Positions 52,536 through 61,016 of a stretch of 64,000 nucleotides of DNA are shown here, in pieces. The DNA comes from an uncultured Clostridia bacterium (lineage in GTDB: Bacteria > Bacillota > Clostridia > Christensenellales > Borkfalkiaceae), in the NCBI GenBank assembly GCA_944368925.1, contig CALVXG010000001.1, forward strand, positions 62,001 to 126,000, given 5' to 3'. Each line of letters starts with the position of its first letter. The stretch's first letter is position 1. The notes below the pieces were generated by a model. The model saw nothing but the letters and a program-made list of their open reading frames with translations. It had not been told where the DNA came from and did no database searches. Made by a program: the position numbers and the translations under genes.

Positions 52536-52575
52536 AAAAAAAACCTGCCGCCGCGACGCAAGCCGCGGCGGCAGG
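52536..52575 (-). terminator. Terminator after the MATE gene
   Basis: Twelve-bp GC-rich stem (52544-52555 with 52564-52575), 8-nt loop, followed on the minus strand by a run of eight T. Confidence 0.93.
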
Positions 52576-52591
52576 GCTTTACCGAAACGGT

Positions 52592-53968
52592 TTAAGCCGA
52601 TGCAGCTGTCTGCTGATTTTTTTCTTTTAAAAGTGCGGGACGGATGCGCTTTTTATAGAGTACGCAATAGATGACGATCAGAATGACGTCCGCACCGAAC
52701 CAGGCCGCAGGGTTTGCCGTGCAAACGCCGATATAACCCCACAATCCCGCAAAAACGATCGCCGCAAAGACGCGCATGGCAAGTTCCGCTGCGCCCGCAA
52801 GCATGGTGACTGCCGAAAACCCCATGCCTTGGATCCCGTTCCTGTAAAGGTAGATAAGGCCCAAAAGCAGGTATGTGCCCGTGTTTATAAAGAGATAGAG
52901 CGTCGCTTCCTGCTCGATGGACGCATACTCGTCCGAAAAGAGCTTCAAAAGCGGCGTTTTCAGCAAGATCGCAAACGCAAAACCGAATACGCTGAAGATG
53001 AGCGTAAAAATCAGCCCCGCATTCATGCCGCGGCGGATCCTGTCGAACTGATGCGCCCCGAAATTTTGCGCGCAATAGGTCGCAATGGCGGCTCCCATCG
53101 CCAAAAACGGCTGCTGCGCGATCGTATCGATCTTCGACGCCGCCGTGTATGCCGCGACCGTCAGCGTGCCGAGATCGTTCAATACCGCCTGCACCACCAT
53201 GATCCCGATCGCCGTGATCGAAAACTGCAGCGCCATCGGAAGTCCCATTTTTACGTGCTTCCACGCAAACCCCGTGTTCCAACGGAAGTGTTCCCGCCTC
53301 GTGCGCAGAATATCATACTTTTTCAAACCGTACAAAAGGCACAGCAAACCCGCGATCAGCTGCGACAAAACCGTCGCAACGCCCGCGCCCATGACGCCCA
53401 TCCGAAATACGAGGATGCAAAGAAAATCAAGACCGATATTCAGGATGGAAGCGAGGATAAGAAAAACCAGAGGCGACCTGCTGTCCCCGATCGCACGAAG
53501 CATCGCCGCCGACAAATTATAAATAAACGTCGCCGTCACTCCCGCAAAGATCGTCACTATGTATGCGTACGCGTCCCCGATGATGTCTTCGCCCGTATTC
53601 ATCAGTTTCAGAAGCGGCATCGCCGCAGGTATCGCGATCGCCGTGACCACAACGGAAAACGCCGCGCTCAAAAGATAGCATACCGCGATCGACCTTCTGA
53701 AACTTTCTTCCGATTTCGCACCGAAATACTGCGCCATCATCACGCCGAAACCGCCCGTAATCCCCGACACAAACCCGATCACGAGAAAACTGATCGAACC
53801 CGTGCATCCGACCGCCGCCAGCGCCGACAGAGAAATCGTCTGCCCCACGATGATCGTGTCAACCATGCTGTACAACTGCTGAAATATGTTGCTGATCAGA
53901 ATCGGTATACAGAAAAATAAGATTTTCTTCCACGGACTTCCGACCGTAAGGTCCATCGATCCTTTCAT
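52592..53968 (-). CDS. MATE-family multidrug/metabolite exporter
   Basis: A protein of about 458 residues with twelve predicted transmembrane helices in two MatE halves. The opening MDLTVGSPWKKILFFCIPILISN and the GVMMAQYFGAKSEESFRR and CAQNFGAHQFDRIRRG segments at the start of each half are typical. It exports cationic or other compounds using a sodium or proton gradient. The ATG at 53968 is behind GGACGG. A TTG two codons earlier or an ATG at 53959 are alternatives. It is monocistronic between its own promoter and terminator. Confidence 0.93.
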   Translation of the reverse strand: MKGSMDLTVGSPWKKILFFCIPILISNIFQQLYSMVDTIIVGQTISLSALAAVGCTGSISFLVIGFVSGITGGFGVMMAQYFGAKSEESFRRSIAVCYLLSAAFSVVVTAIAIPAAMPLLKLMNTGEDIIGDAYAYIVTIFAGVTATFIYNLSAAMLRAIGDSRSPLVFLILASILNIGLDFLCILVFRMGVMGAGVATVLSQLIAGLLCLLYGLKKYDILRTRREHFRWNTGFAWKHVKMGLPMALQFSITAIGIMVVQAVLNDLGTLTVAAYTAASKIDTIAQQPFLAMGAAIATYCAQNFGAHQFDRIRRGMNAGLIFTLIFSVFGFAFAILLKTPLLKLFSDEYASIEQEATLYLFINTGTYLLLGLIYLYRNGIQGMGFSAVTMLAGAAELAMRVFAAIVFAGLWGYIGVCTANPAAWFGADVILIVIYCVLYKKRIRPALLKEKNQQTAASA

Positions 53969-54000
53969 AACCAACCGTCCACTCTTTTTTACCGCCGTAC

Positions 54001-54029
54001 ATTATAATAATATTTTTTCCGTTTGTCTA
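54001..54029 (-). promoter_or_regulatory. Sigma-A promoter of the MATE gene
   Basis: Minus strand: -35 TAGACA (54029-54024), 17-bp spacer, -10 TATAAT (54006-54001). Confidence 0.8.
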
Positions 54030-54130
54030 TCGTTTGCCGCACCCTTTTCAGGAAAATTTTACATACGCCTTGGCCGTCTCGCTCTTCGCGTCCGACGCTC
54101 TTCCCGCTGAAAACGCGTGCCCGTTCATAA

Positions 54131-54160
54131 AAAAAAGGATGCGCGTACGCATCCTTTTTT
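54131..54160 (-). terminator. Terminator after the prepilin-like gene
   Basis: AAAAAAGGATGCG/CGCATCCTTTTTT with a 4-nt loop. The A and T runs are symmetrical, so it could stop transcription on either strand. It lies 22 bp after the stop codon of the gene at 54182. Confidence 0.9.
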
Positions 54161-54181
54161 CTGCTCTTACTATATTTTTTG

Positions 54182-56050
54182 TCATGCGACGTAATCTGTA
54201 CCCACCAGGTTGGCAAGCTGGCTTGCACAAACATTGTTGCGAGGCTTGCTTGTATCGCCGCCGATATATAACTCCGCCGTGATCACGCCCGTATTGCTGC
54301 AGTTGGTCAAGACCAGATTCTTGTTCGCTGAAGTACATGCAATACCCGCCGCATAATAATAACTCATATTGGGAGTCACATTGTCATCGCCTACCGCCTT
54401 CGCAGGATCTTTCTGGTAAGGCATTGACGTAACATTCCCGCTGTTTGTGCAATTGGTGAGCTGTCCGTAGTAATACATATATCCAAGAACTCCCGAGGCT
54501 CTCCTGTATGCTATAATTTCGGCTGCATTTGAACAATCCGTCATGCGCAAATACCCGGTGTTGGCTTTGTCAGATTTATTATAGAATCTTCCCATGATAC
54601 CGCCAACAGCGTCATACCCCTGGATTTTTCCACTCACAACCTGACAATTTTCGATAATAACCGGAACAGAATCATCATCGCTGTACGCAAATCCGACCAA
54701 AGCACCGATACTGTCGCCTAAAAGCTTTTGCTTGGTATCGTAAGCGAGATCAATGTTTACATTGCTCAGCTTTACATTTTTGATCGTCGCACCATAGATA
54801 CTTCCGAAAAATCCGTAAACCACTTCACTGTGTTCAGCCGGAGTCGTACTATTATTGCCGGGATCCAGATCGGTAACGTCAAAACCTGTGTTGGACAATC
54901 CGTTGATCGTATGCCCCTGCCCGTCAAAAGTACCCTGGAATACAGATCCCACTTCATGCTCATTTTTTACAGCATTGCGGTCAGTTATTCCGATCGAATG
55001 CCATGCCCATCCGGATATGTCGATGTCTGCCGTCAAAGCTACGGTCATTCCGTTGTACGTCGTACCGTTATTGACCGAATCACGGAACAACGCCAGCTCT
55101 TTGTAAGAATCAATAGACAATACGTATCCCTCTGCAGGATTCTCGTCACCGTTGGCTTTTCCGTTCCCGTTCTTTATGTATCCGCCTTGGTTCGTCACCT
55201 CCGCCTGCGACTGCGGATCGATCTCCAAAATATATCCCTTGTTGACAACGCTCGCCGCAGAAGAATCTACTTTGATATTCTGCACAATACCCCTTTCTTC
55301 GATCACCACGTTCGCATTGGTTGCCGTCCCCGCTACGATAAGCGTATCGACACTCCCGTTTTCATGATAGGAATGATCGGCGATCCGATTGATCGTAACC
55401 GTTCCCGCACGGCTATAATTGGTAACAGTCGCGTTGGGAGAATCGATAACCATTTCCGCTACGGAACCATACACCGATACATTTTTCGTCTCCGCACCGT
55501 ATTTTACCGTACCAAGAAACCGGAATGCCGATGTATCCAAACTGGAATCATTCAGCTCCAGCGTCGTATCCGTTCCGCCGATATCCGAAGAAAAATACAG
55601 GTCCAAAGCCGACCATTTCTCAATATCTTCCATGGATCCGACCGTCACCCAAAGATATCCTTCTGCATTCGCCACCATGCTGTCCACATCTTTGTATGCC
55701 TTGTTTTCCGAATAAATGACCGTCCCTTCTTTGTCAAGATAGACGATGCGGTTCGCTGCACTGTCCCACACAAATACGTTTCCGTCTGCCGTAGGATTCA
55801 TGTTCTCCAAACTGTATCCGTTTTCATTCAAAAGATACAGCGTGTCCGTCATACGATCCGACTTGTCCTCTTCGTAATCCGTCGTCGACAAGATCGTGTT
55901 CATGTTCTTTGCCAGTACCGTATCCGATGATTCGTTCGCTTTTTCGATCAGCGACGTAAACGTCGGAATCAACACCGCTGCCAAAATCGCAATGACCGCG
56001 ATCACGATGACGAGCTCTACAATCGTAAATGCCCTCTTCAACTTTTTCAT
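54182..56050 (-). CDS. Type IV prepilin-like protein with a large GLUG-type repeat (probable adhesin) domain
   Basis: A 622-residue protein. The N-terminus MKKLKRAFTIVELVIVIAV is a class III signal: a short basic leader, cleavage before Phe, Glu at +5 and a hydrophobic helix of about 20 residues. The residue before the cut is Ala rather than the usual Gly. Residues about 30-130 resemble a pseudopilin head. From about 320 to the end are repeats of the form ...GALVG...VIIENCQVVSGKI, NCTNSGNVTS and NCSNTGVITA, matching the GLUG-motif beta-solenoid of surface proteins. No pilus assembly or prepilin peptidase gene is nearby. AAGGAG precedes the ATG. Confidence 0.88.
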   Translation of the reverse strand: MKKLKRAFTIVELVIVIAVIAILAAVLIPTFTSLIEKANESSDTVLAKNMNTILSTTDYEEDKSDRMTDTLYLLNENGYSLENMNPTADGNVFVWDSAANRIVYLDKEGTVIYSENKAYKDVDSMVANAEGYLWVTVGSMEDIEKWSALDLYFSSDIGGTDTTLELNDSSLDTSAFRFLGTVKYGAETKNVSVYGSVAEMVIDSPNATVTNYSRAGTVTINRIADHSYHENGSVDTLIVAGTATNANVVIEERGIVQNIKVDSSAASVVNKGYILEIDPQSQAEVTNQGGYIKNGNGKANGDENPAEGYVLSIDSYKELALFRDSVNNGTTYNGMTVALTADIDISGWAWHSIGITDRNAVKNEHEVGSVFQGTFDGQGHTINGLSNTGFDVTDLDPGNNSTTPAEHSEVVYGFFGSIYGATIKNVKLSNVNIDLAYDTKQKLLGDSIGALVGFAYSDDDSVPVIIENCQVVSGKIQGYDAVGGIMGRFYNKSDKANTGYLRMTDCSNAAEIIAYRRASGVLGYMYYYGQLTNCTNSGNVTSMPYQKDPAKAVGDDNVTPNMSYYYAAGIACTSANKNLVLTNCSNTGVITAELYIGGDTSKPRNNVCASQLANLVGTDYVA

Positions 56051-56107
56051 TCTTTCTTCTCCTTGCTTTATTTTCAGCCTTACGGCTTTTTAACGCTGAT
56101 AAACGTA

Positions 56108-56171
56108 TTTTGTTTTGAGCGTTCTCAAAACAAAATAGCCATGGCTATTTTTCAGACTTTTACCATCTGAA
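56108..56171 (-). promoter_or_regulatory. Structured 5' leader of the prepilin-like gene (three adjoining hairpins)
   Basis: Between the promoter and the ATG the minus-strand RNA can form three hairpins. They are TTCAGA/TCTGAA (56151-56156 with 56166-56171), the perfect 20-bp palindrome AAAATAGCCATGGCTATTTT (56132-56151), and TTTTGTTTTGAG/CTCAAAACAAAA (56108-56119 with 56124-56135). Neighbouring hairpins share bases at their bases, so they compete. TAAACG/CGTTTA could close the whole set, and an AGCC-GTAA-GGCT tetraloop hairpin lies near the ribosome site. It does not match the c-di-GMP riboswitches I know. Confidence 0.55.
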
Positions 56172-56187
56172 ATATTCGTTTAGAAAC

Positions 56188-56215
56188 ATTATATCACAAA
56201 CATAAATTTTGTCAA
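56188..56215 (-). promoter_or_regulatory. Sigma-A promoter of the prepilin-like gene
   Basis: Minus strand: exact TTGACA (56215-56210), 16-bp spacer, exact TATAAT (56193-56188). It begins 19 bp after the stop codon of the GH13 gene, with no terminator between. The leader is about 130 nt. Confidence 0.88.
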
Positions 56216-56233
56216 GCCATACAGACATAAAAA

Positions 56234-57547
56234 CTAATTCTTTTTGAATATTTTTACGGCATACGGCGGTAAATAAATATCGTTGAGATTCCTTACTTCT
56301 CCCGTCAGTAAATCATGGCCTTCCGCTTCTTCCACGCGCACCGTCACATCCGAATCCGAAATGTTGAACGCGCAATAGATCCGCTCTCCGTCTTTTTCTC
56401 TTTTGAAACACATATATTTGTTGGACAACACGCAATTTGCGTAGCTTCCGTACGCGAGTGCCTTTTCGCTCGTGCGGATCTTGTTGAGCCTGCAGATAAG
56501 ATCCGTAAGCGCGGGACACTTGTTCCGATCGATCGCTCCGACCGCCGGGCGAAGTTTGTAATCATTGTCCGATTTATCACCCTCCGCACCGCATTCCGAA
56601 CCATAATACACGCAAGGGATCCCAGGCATCGTGTACAGCACTCCGTATAACGCCGCCATCTTGTTCTTGTTCTGAAGTGCCGTGTACGCCCGCACCACGT
56701 CGTGGTTGTCGACAAAGCTGAAAAGATTTTTCCCCGTGTACAGGCACCACGGCTGCGACCCGAACAGCCGCTCCAGCGAATGCGCGATCTCAAAAAAATT
56801 GTCCGAATTCAGCGCCGACGTCAGCCCCTTGTAGCATTCGTAATTCGTGATCGAATCCAGCCGCCCCGGCACGACGTTCTTTACAAAATTCTGATTGTGG
56901 ATCACCTCTCCCATCAGAAAGAAATCCGCCCGCTTTGCCTGCACCGTGCGCCGCAAAAATTCAAAAAACCACTCCGGCAGCAAATAGCTTACGTCCAGCC
57001 GCAAACCGTCGATCCCGAATTCGTCGATCCAGTATTCCACCGCGCGGCGTATATAATCGGTCACGCCCGCACATTGCAGGTTCAGCTTCACAAGCTCCAT
57101 GTGACCTTCCCAGCCTTCGTACCAAAAACCGTCGTTGTACGGACTGTTCCCGTCAAAATGAATAAAAAACCAGTCTTTTTTGTCCGTATTCTCCCGCCGC
57201 GCTTTCACTTCCTCAAACGCAAAAAAACGCCGCCCCACATGATTGAATACCCCGTCCAATACCACGCGGATCCCCGCTTCGTGAAATTTTTTCACCAATC
57301 GGGCAAAGTCTTTGTTATCCCCCAGCCGCCTGTCCACTTTGAAAAAATCTACCGTGTCGTATCCGTGCCGCTCGCTTTCAAACAGCGGATTGAACAGCAC
57401 CGCCGTGAACCCGCATTCCTTTATATATGATATGTTCTCCTCGATCACCGACAAGCGGTGCCGCACCTCTTTGAAATCGTTCTCCCGCTCCGCTCCGCAA
57501 TATCCGAGCGGATAAATCTGATAAAATGCACTCTCGTCAAACCACAT
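56234..57547 (-). CDS. GH13 alpha-amylase-family glycoside hydrolase (cytoplasmic)
   Basis: A 437-residue GH13 enzyme with all catalytic residues: nucleophile Asp185 (GLRLDVSY), acid/base Glu214 (MGEVIHN) and Asp283 (FVDNHDVVR). The region I motif VVLDGVFNHVG is also present. There is no signal peptide, so it acts inside the cell, probably on maltodextrins or similar alpha-glucosides taken up from outside. The sequence near Glu214 and the small size suggest a neopullulanase- or cyclomaltodextrinase-like role, but specificity is uncertain. It has its own promoter and may read through into the prepilin leader. Confidence 0.93.
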   Translation of the reverse strand: MWFDESAFYQIYPLGYCGAERENDFKEVRHRLSVIEENISYIKECGFTAVLFNPLFESERHGYDTVDFFKVDRRLGDNKDFARLVKKFHEAGIRVVLDGVFNHVGRRFFAFEEVKARRENTDKKDWFFIHFDGNSPYNDGFWYEGWEGHMELVKLNLQCAGVTDYIRRAVEYWIDEFGIDGLRLDVSYLLPEWFFEFLRRTVQAKRADFFLMGEVIHNQNFVKNVVPGRLDSITNYECYKGLTSALNSDNFFEIAHSLERLFGSQPWCLYTGKNLFSFVDNHDVVRAYTALQNKNKMAALYGVLYTMPGIPCVYYGSECGAEGDKSDNDYKLRPAVGAIDRNKCPALTDLICRLNKIRTSEKALAYGSYANCVLSNKYMCFKREKDGERIYCAFNISDSDVTVRVEEAEGHDLLTGEVRNLNDIYLPPYAVKIFKKN

Positions 57548-57604
57548 CTTCGCTTACCCCGCCTTCTTTTTTACCGTGTCTGCCTTCGCTGAAAGGCTCC
57601 TTTC

Positions 57605-57633
57605 ATTATACCACGCCCGCGCCCTCTCGTCAA
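57605..57633 (-). promoter_or_regulatory. Sigma-A promoter of the GH13 gene
   Basis: Minus strand: -35 TTGACG (57633-57628), 17-bp spacer, -10 TATAAT (57610-57605) with an extended TGG. It is divergent from the antiporter promoter 57 bp away. Confidence 0.87.
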
Positions 57634-57689
57634 TATCTGCGCAAAATATGCCTTTCTTTCCGCCCTTGCGTTTTTCCCGCCCTATCCTG

Positions 57690-57718
57690 TTGACTTTCCC
57701 GAAAAAAAAGCGTATCAT
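57690..57718 (+). promoter_or_regulatory. Sigma-A promoter of the antiporter gene
   Basis: TTGACT (57690-57695), 17-bp spacer, TATCAT (57713-57718). An AAAGGAG ribosome site follows just before the ATG at 57742. Confidence 0.8.
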
Positions 57719-57741
57719 TCTTTTGAAATAAAGGAGTCACT

Positions 57742-59067
57742 ATGGACATTACAAAAATTTTCTGGGATCTCGCCGTCATCCTGCTGTCAACAAAATTGCT
57801 CGGCATGCTCATGCGCAAACTAGGTTTGCCGCAAGTCGTCGGCGCCGTCATCGCGGGTCTCTTGGTCGGCCCCGCGATCTGGGGACAGTTCGGCTGGTGG
57901 TCGCCCATCGCTCCCACCGAAGCGGAAGGCCAATTCCTCGACGGCATCGCCGAAATCGGCGTCGTCCTCATCCTCTTTTCCGCAGGCCTGGAAACGGACG
58001 TCGGTGAACTGAAACGCTCCGGCCTGACCGCCACCCTCATCGCCTGCGGCGGCGTGATCGCCCCCATGGGCCTCGGCTTCCTCATCGCCGTGCCCTTCCT
58101 CGGCGGTTTCTCCGCCCTCTCCGATTCCGCGATCCTGCTCGACGCCGTCTTCGTCGGCGTCATCCTCGCGGCTACCAGCGTCGGAATCACCGTCGAAACT
58201 CTCAAAGAAATGGGCAAACTCGGCGGAAGAGTCGGCACAACCATCCTCTCCGCCGCCATCATCGACGACGTCATCGGCATCGTCGTCCTCTCCATCGTCA
58301 TCGGTTTCAAAGACCCCACCGCCAATCCCTGGATCACCATCCTTATGACCGTCGCTTTCTTCGCCGCGGCCATCGTCGTCGGGTTCTTCATCAAAAAATT
58401 GTTCAAATTCCTCTCCGCCAAATACGACCACAAACGCCGTATCCCCATTCTCGGGCTCGTCGTCTGCTTCGTCTATGCCTTCACCGCGGAAGAATTGTTC
58501 GGAATCGCCGATATCACGGGCGCTTACGTCGCAGGCATCGTCCTCTCGTCCCTCCGCGATACCCATTACATAGACCGCAAGATCGATATTAATTCCTATA
58601 TGATCTTCTCGCCCGTATTTTTCGCGAATATCGGGATCGGCGTCAGTTTTGACGGCTTCTCGCCTACCTTGCTCCTGTTCGCACTGTGCTTCGTACTCGC
58701 TGGCATTGTCGGAAAAATCGTCGGCTGCGGCGGCGTCGCGAAAATTTGCAGACATTCCTGGAAAGAATCTGTGCAGATCGGCTGCGGCATGATCGCCCGC
58801 GGCGAAGTCGCCCTCGTCGTCTGCAACAAAGGCATCGCGGGTGGTCTCTTCGCAGGCACCGCCATCGACCCCGTCGTCCCCGTCATCATGCTCGTCATAC
58901 TCTCTTCCCTGCTCTGCCCTATCCTTCTGAAATTCCTTTTCAGAAACGACAGGCAGCTTCCCCTCGCGCCCGACGGCACATTAACCTCTCTCCCCGAAGC
59001 ATCTTCCGGCGAGGCGCCCGCCCCGACTTCTTCGGAAAACGGCGCTCCCGCTCCGTCCGAATCTTAA
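57742..59067 (+). CDS. CPA2-family cation:proton antiporter
   Basis: A 441-residue membrane protein with about 12-13 helices. The ion-binding helix has the Asp-Asp pair in SAAIIDDVIGIVVLS, as in electrogenic Na+/H+ antiporters of the NapA type. The N-terminal GLPQVVGAVIAGLLVGP and ILFSAGLETD segments are typical. There is no TrkA-N (RCK) domain, so it is not a full-length Kef system. The C-terminal tail of about 40 residues is Ser/Pro/Ala-rich. It is monocistronic on the plus strand and ends at a strong terminator. It probably works in sodium or pH homeostasis. Confidence 0.92.
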   Translation: MDITKIFWDLAVILLSTKLLGMLMRKLGLPQVVGAVIAGLLVGPAIWGQFGWWSPIAPTEAEGQFLDGIAEIGVVLILFSAGLETDVGELKRSGLTATLIACGGVIAPMGLGFLIAVPFLGGFSALSDSAILLDAVFVGVILAATSVGITVETLKEMGKLGGRVGTTILSAAIIDDVIGIVVLSIVIGFKDPTANPWITILMTVAFFAAAIVVGFFIKKLFKFLSAKYDHKRRIPILGLVVCFVYAFTAEELFGIADITGAYVAGIVLSSLRDTHYIDRKIDINSYMIFSPVFFANIGIGVSFDGFSPTLLLFALCFVLAGIVGKIVGCGGVAKICRHSWKESVQIGCGMIARGEVALVVCNKGIAGGLFAGTAIDPVVPVIMLVILSSLLCPILLKFLFRNDRQLPLAPDGTLTSLPEASSGEAPAPTSSENGAPAPSES

Positions 59068-59111
59068 TTGTATCGCGAAAGCCCGCCGCACGGCAGACTT
59101 TTGCTTATCCG

Positions 59112-59151
59112 AAGGAGCCGCCCGCAATTCCTTTGCGGGCGGCTCCTTTTT
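59112..59151 (+). terminator. Terminator of the antiporter gene
   Basis: Sixteen-bp perfect stem (59112-59127 with 59133-59148), 5-nt loop, then TTTTT on the plus strand. Confidence 0.93.
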
Positions 59152-59157
59152 ATTCCA

Positions 59158-59198
59158 AAAAGCGCCCGCCGAAATGCTATGTTTCGGCGGGCGCTTTT
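59158..59198 (-). terminator. Terminator of the ACT-paaK-ior operon
   Basis: Seventeen-bp perfect stem (59158-59174 with 59182-59198), 7-nt loop, T-rich on the minus strand. It stands back to back with the antiporter terminator, which keeps the two convergent units apart. Confidence 0.92.
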
Positions 59199-59231
59199 CA
59201 TCGCTTTGCGAGATCCTTCCCGCAAAAAAAT

Positions 59232-59654
59232 TTATAAGATCTTTTCCGAAAGAAGGCGGATGCCCTTTTCTTTCAGCAACTTGACCGCGCGGTCGGTATC
59301 CTCGACGCGCATGAGAATCTTTGCCGTGTTGTGATTGGTCAGAACAAACGAATACAGGTATTCGATGTTTATGTTCGCTTCTTCCATCAGCGCCACGACT
59401 TCCGCCAGAGCGTTCGGGCGGTCGTTTACCTCGACCCCGATCAGCTCCGTAATGCCGACCGTGAACCCTGCCGCCTTCAGAATCTCGTACGCCCGCTCGT
59501 TGTCGCGCGCAATAAAACGGACAATGCCGAAATCTTTTGTATCCGCGATCGAAAGCGTCACGAAATCGATCCCTTCCTGCCCCAACGCATGCGTGAGTTT
59601 GTAAAGCCTGCCCGGACGGTTTTCCATGAAAACCGAAAGCTGTTTCACCAACAT
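59232..59654 (-). CDS. Tandem ACT-domain protein associated with phenylacetate-CoA ligase
   Basis: A 140-residue protein made of two ACT domains (about 1-70 and 70-140). Typical starts are QLSVFMENRPGRLYKLTHALG and GVEVNDRPNALAEVVALMEEANINIEY. ACT domains bind amino acids, so this is probably a small regulatory protein that senses an amino acid for the aryl/2-oxo acid pathway. Such genes commonly sit beside paaK and iorAB in anaerobes. It has no catalytic domain. It is 24 bp after paaK and last in the operon. Confidence 0.92.
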   Translation of the reverse strand: MLVKQLSVFMENRPGRLYKLTHALGQEGIDFVTLSIADTKDFGIVRFIARDNERAYEILKAAGFTVGITELIGVEVNDRPNALAEVVALMEEANINIEYLYSFVLTNHNTAKILMRVEDTDRAVKLLKEKGIRLLSEKIL

Positions 59655-59678
59655 TTTTCCTTCCTCCTTATCCGTTGA

Positions 59679-60998
59679 TTATTGCTCGCGCCTGTCCACA
59701 ACGCGCACCGCTTTGCCTTCGCTGCGGCGGATCGAACCGCTCTCGCACAGCTTGATCTTCGCGCTCAATCCGATATACGAATTGACTTCCGTTTCCACTT
59801 TCTTCTTGATGTTCTCAATGTCCGATACGCGGTCGGGCGTAAGATTCCCCGCCAGCTCGATGTCGATCTCGATCACGTCCAGATTGTTGATGCGGTCCAC
59901 ATAAATCATATAATGCGGCGATACGCCCGCTACGTTCATGATCGCCGCTTCGATCTGCGACGGGAACACGTTCACCCCGCGTATGATCAGCATATCGTCC
60001 GAACGGCCCTTGACTTTGCTCATCTTGACCGTCGTCCTGCCGCAGGCACATTTCTCGTCCGAAAGCGTGCAAAGATCGCGCGTGCGGTAACGGATCAGCG
60101 GCTGGCCCGTCTTCGTGATCGTCGTGAACACCAGCTCGCCTTCGCTGCCGAACGGCAGCGGCTCCAACGTCTCCGGATCGATGATCTCGGGAATGAAATG
60201 ATCTTCCTGTACGTGGCTCCCGTGCTTTTGCATGCACTCCATCGCCACGCCCGGCCCGCTGATCTCCGAAAGCCCGTAAATGTCCAGCGCGTCTATGTTC
60301 AGCACGCGCTCGATCTCCTCGCGCATCTGGTACGTCCACGGCTCCGCCCCGAACACGCCGCCCTGCAGATTGAAATCTTTGATGTCCATCCCCGCTTTTT
60401 CAAGCTCCGTTCCTAAAAAGATCGCGTACGAGGGCGTACAGCAAAGATGCGTCGCGCCGAAATCGCGAAGAAGCGTCAGCTGACGGATCGTGTTGCCCGC
60501 ACTCGCGGGTACCGTGCTCGCGCCGATCTTCTGCGAACCGTAATGCGCACCCAGTCCGCCCGTAAACAGGCCGTACCCGTATGCCACGTGCACGAGCGAA
60601 TCTTTCGTCACGCCCGCCATCGCCAGGCCGCGCGCCGCCACTTCCGCCCAGACGTCTATATCGTTCTGCGTGTACCCGACGACCGTCAGCTTGCCCGTCG
60701 TGCCGCTCGACGCGTGCACTTCCACGATGTCCCGCTGCGGCGCCGTATAAAACCCGAACGGGTACGCCGCCCGCAGATCGTGCTTGACCGTGAACGGCAA
60801 TTTGCTCAAATCTGCCACGCTCCGTATGTCCGACGGCTTGATTTTGAATTCGTCCATTTTCGCGCGGTACGGCTTGCAATGATTGTAAACAAGCTCGACC
60901 GTCTTGCGCAATCTCTCGCTCTGGAGATTTTCCATCTCCGAACGCGAAAGACATTCATACTCGGGTCGGTAAATATAATCTTTGAGTGTGCCCTTCAT
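59679..60998 (-). CDS. paaK: Phenylacetate-CoA ligase-family enzyme (first copy)
   Basis: A 439-residue adenylate-forming ligase that joins aryl acids such as phenylacetate to CoA using ATP. The AMP-binding P-loop ASSGTTGKLTV is at about 96-106. YGLSEISGPG, the RYRTRDL segment and the C-terminal GRSDDMLIIRGVNVFPSQIE hinge are typical. AAAGGGGG precedes the ATG at 60998. It lies between iorB and the ACT gene. A second, divergent copy starts at the window edge on the other side of iorA. The reverse direction (acyl-CoA to acid with ATP gain) is possible in amino-acid fermentation. Confidence 0.93.
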   Translation of the reverse strand: MKGTLKDYIYRPEYECLSRSEMENLQSERLRKTVELVYNHCKPYRAKMDEFKIKPSDIRSVADLSKLPFTVKHDLRAAYPFGFYTAPQRDIVEVHASSGTTGKLTVVGYTQNDIDVWAEVAARGLAMAGVTKDSLVHVAYGYGLFTGGLGAHYGSQKIGASTVPASAGNTIRQLTLLRDFGATHLCCTPSYAIFLGTELEKAGMDIKDFNLQGGVFGAEPWTYQMREEIERVLNIDALDIYGLSEISGPGVAMECMQKHGSHVQEDHFIPEIIDPETLEPLPFGSEGELVFTTITKTGQPLIRYRTRDLCTLSDEKCACGRTTVKMSKVKGRSDDMLIIRGVNVFPSQIEAAIMNVAGVSPHYMIYVDRINNLDVIEIDIELAGNLTPDRVSDIENIKKKVETEVNSYIGLSAKIKLCESGSIRRSEGKAVRVVDRREQ

Positions 60999-61016
60999 CC
61001 TTTTCCCCCTTTCGTT

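Noticed and set aside
56108..56171. c-di-GMP riboswitch (GEMM-I or GEMM-II) upstream of the prepilin gene
   Set aside because: The conserved core sequences of either class are not visible, so only a generic structured leader is claimed.
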